8,013 nt of DNA. Origin: Bacteroidales bacterium UBA1458. Lineage in GTDB: Bacteria > Bacteroidota > Bacteroidia > Bacteroidales > VadinHA17. The DNA is taken from assembly GCA_002325785.1 (NCBI GenBank), contig DCSU01000095.1, forward strand, positions 6,494-14,506, read 5' to 3'. The translations under genes and the position numbers were made by a program. Shown piece by piece: positions 6,158 to 8,013 of the stretch (position 1 is the first letter of the stretch; every line of letters begins with the position of its first letter). The notes under the pieces are model-generated. The model worked only from the letters and a program-made list of their open reading frames with translations. It did no database searches and had not been told where the DNA came from.

Positions 6158-7387
6158 TCACGCTTTCGGCTGCTTTGTCCTGCGAGCTGTAACAGCAAAT
6201 ATCGCCATCAGGATGGCTGCCAGAGTCGCCATCCCGGCCCCGAAATAAAATGGAATCTTTGAGTCCACCTTGTCATAAAGCACTCCGGCAATAATACTGG
6301 CAGGCAACAGGGTAATACCCAGCAGGGCATTGTAGATGCCAAGACCAGTGCCCTTCTTATTTGTATCGACGATGTCAGAGACAAATGCTTTCTGAATGCC
6401 GTCAGTTGCTGCCGAATATAGTCCGTAGAGCGCGAAAAGTGATATAATTACCGTTGTGTCTGATGATCTGCCGAATCCGAAATAGACCAGCGCATAGATC
6501 AGAAACCCGACAACAAGTATCTTCTCCTTGCCCACCCTGTCAGAGAGTGAACCTACCGGTATGGAGGCAATGACCGAAACAGCGTTAGTGACAAGGTAGA
6601 CAAGAGGAATAAGGACTACTTTTATTCCCGCTTCGTTGGCCTTGACAAGCAAAAGCGCATCGGTAGAGTTTCCCAGAGTGAAGATGAAAACAATCCCCAG
6701 AAACAGATAATATCTTTTGCTGAAATCCCTGAAACGGAACTTATGAAACAGTTCAACCTTGCTCTTTCTAATCTCTTTTATTCCGAATATTATGACAAAT
6801 ATTCCCGCTATAGCCGGTATCCCGGCCAGGAGAAAGAGCAGCCTGTAATTCTCCGGAAAGAAGGAGAGCAGGGTGAATGCCAGCAGCGGCCCTGCAATAG
6901 CGCCGCTGTTGTCCATTGCCTTCTGAAGCCCGAAGCTCTTGCCTGTCTCATTATTGGTGACAGAGGCTGCTATCAGGCTGTCTCGCGGAGCCGTCCTGAT
7001 TCCCTTCCCGAATCTTTCTGCAAATCGCAGTATCAGCACCTGCATGGGTGAGATGACAAAGGCATACATCGGCATGATGATGGCAGAGATCGCGTATCCG
7101 GCAAGCATAAATGGCTTGCTCTTACCGAGCTTGTCGCTCCAGAAGCCCGACAGTGCCTTGATAAGTGAGGCAGTGCTTTCGGCCACACCCTCAATCAGCC
7201 CCAGGCTGGCCTTCGAAGCACCGATAGACATTAAAAACATCGGCATAACAGAGTAAATCATCTTGACCGATGTATCTGTAAGGAAACTGGTCAGCCCGAC
7301 AAATAAGATGTTCCTGTTGAAGCCGAGGATTCTGGCATCGCCTGCCGTTCGCCCTGAGGGCACTACCTGCCCGCTCTTACCTTTCAT
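6158..7387 (-). CDS. MFS transporter
   Basis: This is a 409-residue integral membrane protein with about 12 predicted helices. The signature loop between helices 2 and 3 is present as GFWSDKLGKSKP (80-91) and repeated in the second half as GSLSDRVGKEK (279-289), which marks the two six-helix halves. RFAERFGKGIRTAPRDSLIA (121-140) is characteristic of a particular MFS subgroup often annotated only as MFS transporter; QKAMDNSGAIAGPLLA (155-170) follows. The first 22 residues are polar and cytoplasmic. Substrate and direction are unknown. The ATG at 7387 has an AGGG-containing sequence (GATAGGGCAG) about 12 bases upstream, a weak ribosome-binding site at best. The start lies 25 bases after the stop of the cation ATPase gene on the same strand, so the two are probably one operon. 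A link to ion or metal handling is inferred only from that neighbour. Confidence 0.88.
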   Translation of the reverse strand: MKGKSGQVVPSGRTAGDARILGFNRNILFVGLTSFLTDTSVKMIYSVMPMFLMSIGASKASLGLIEGVAESTASLIKALSGFWSDKLGKSKPFMLAGYAISAIIMPMYAFVISPMQVLILRFAERFGKGIRTAPRDSLIAASVTNNETGKSFGLQKAMDNSGAIAGPLLAFTLLSFFPENYRLLFLLAGIPAIAGIFVIIFGIKEIRKSKVELFHKFRFRDFSKRYYLFLGIVFIFTLGNSTDALLLVKANEAGIKVVLIPLVYLVTNAVSVIASIPVGSLSDRVGKEKILVVGFLIYALVYFGFGRSSDTTVIISLFALYGLYSAATDGIQKAFVSDIVDTNKKGTGLGIYNALLGITLLPASIIAGVLYDKVDSKIPFYFGAGMATLAAILMAIFAVTARRTKQPKA

Positions 7388-7412
7388 CGCAGATCTGCCC
7401 TATCGGACTGTC

Positions 7413-8013
7413 TTAATCCCTGTCCATCTTTATACCGTTGATCCTGAATAGCTTGAACAGTTCAACCACGACTATCGGTGCAAGCGACATCAGGATAACA
7501 ATGATCCAGTGCTCACGGTCCATTACTGCCAGGCTGAATGCGTCACGAATCGGTGCTACAAGGAGTACAATCAGGCCGATTGCTGCCGATGCGAAAATAG
7601 CCCCGATAAGCGGCATGTTCTTAAACGGATTGGTCCTGAATGATGAAAGGGCATTTGAATGAAGGTTGCGTACATGAACCAGTTGTGCAAACATGAGGGT
7701 GGCAAAAGCCATCGTCCGGCCAAGGACCTCACCGCCGTCATGCCGACCGAGAATGTATGACACCAACGGAATACCACCAATCATAAGGCCTTGGTACATA
7801 ACCCTCCATATCATTCCTTTCGTCATGAACCCCTTCTTCGAATTCCTGGGTTTGCGATTCATGATGCCCTCCTCCGGAGGATCAACGCTTAGCGCCAGTG
7901 CCGGCAGACTGTCGGTGACCAGATTGATCCACAGAATATGTATCGGCAGAAGGGGCATTCCCATATTGAATATTGAGGTGACCAGTATGAGAAAAATCTC
8001 GCCGACATTGGTT
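7413..8013 (-). CDS. P2-type cation-transporting ATPase, C-terminal 199 residues (runs off right edge)
   Basis: The frame is open from the window edge to a TAA at 7415-7413. The first visible residues are TNVGEIF, followed by MPLLPIHILWINLVTDSLPA and LALSVDPPEEG. These correspond to helices M5 and M6 of P2-type pumps (SERCA/PMCA group). The Asn and Glu of NVGE and the Asn, Thr and Asp of NLVTD are at positions that bind the transported cation in SERCA. Four more hydrophobic segments, M7 to M10, follow and end near VVVELFKLF. The catalytic DKTGT loop, nucleotide-binding domain and actuator domain are outside the window. A calcium pump is the most likely role, but other P2 pumps share these motifs. 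It is the first visible gene of the operon with the MFS transporter. The Met at 7964 is internal, not a start. Confidence 0.87.
   Translation of the reverse strand, partial: TNVGEIFLILVTSIFNMGMPLLPIHILWINLVTDSLPALALSVDPPEEGIMNRKPRNSKKGFMTKGMIWRVMYQGLMIGGIPLVSYILGRHDGGEVLGRTMAFATLMFAQLVHVRNLHSNALSSFRTNPFKNMPLIGAIFASAAIGLIVLLVAPIRDAFSLAVMDREHWIIVILMSLAPIVVVELFKLFRINGIKMDRD

Overview
The window looks like a piece of a Bacteroidota chromosome, probably Bacteroidales-like. Three things support this. A short gene encodes ribosomal protein THX. Several gene starts are preceded by TAnnTTTG, the -7 element of the Bacteroidota primary sigma factor, and lack a clear Shine-Dalgarno sequence. The polysaccharide deacetylase and the FemAB-like partner next to it resemble protein families I know mainly from this phylum. 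I see no insertion sequence, phage gene, tRNA, rRNA or CRISPR array. No gene-free stretch is longer than about 150 bases.

Left part (1-1729, minus strand): a two-gene envelope-type operon read right to left. A polysaccharide deacetylase family protein comes first and overlaps by ATGA with a FemAB/GNAT-like protein that runs off the left edge. Across a 145-bp divergent spacer lies the plus-strand gene for 30S ribosomal protein THX (1875-2222), which carries an unusually long Lys/Ala-rich tail.

Middle (2229-4835): a thiamine-diphosphate-dependent enzyme of the acetolactate synthase type (minus) is divergent from an EamA/DMT permease (plus). The 78-bp spacer between them holds two related dyads built on TTTGTGC/GCACAAA, which suggests shared control. 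The enzyme's stop codon is six bases from the THX stop, so those two genes converge.

Right part (4836-8013): the permease converges on a Tat-exported aldo/keto reductase (minus). The 143-bp gap between them is built almost entirely from heptanucleotide repeats in inverted arrays. Further right, also on the minus strand, are an MFS transporter and the C-terminal part of a P2-type (calcium-pump-like) cation ATPase. These two are 25 bp apart and probably co-transcribed, with the ATPase first.

Most genes are of recognisable families with general functions. The features most worth a second look are the tailed THX, the operator-like pair in the enzyme/permease spacer, and the heptamer repeat array. 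I found no convincing new multi-gene system.
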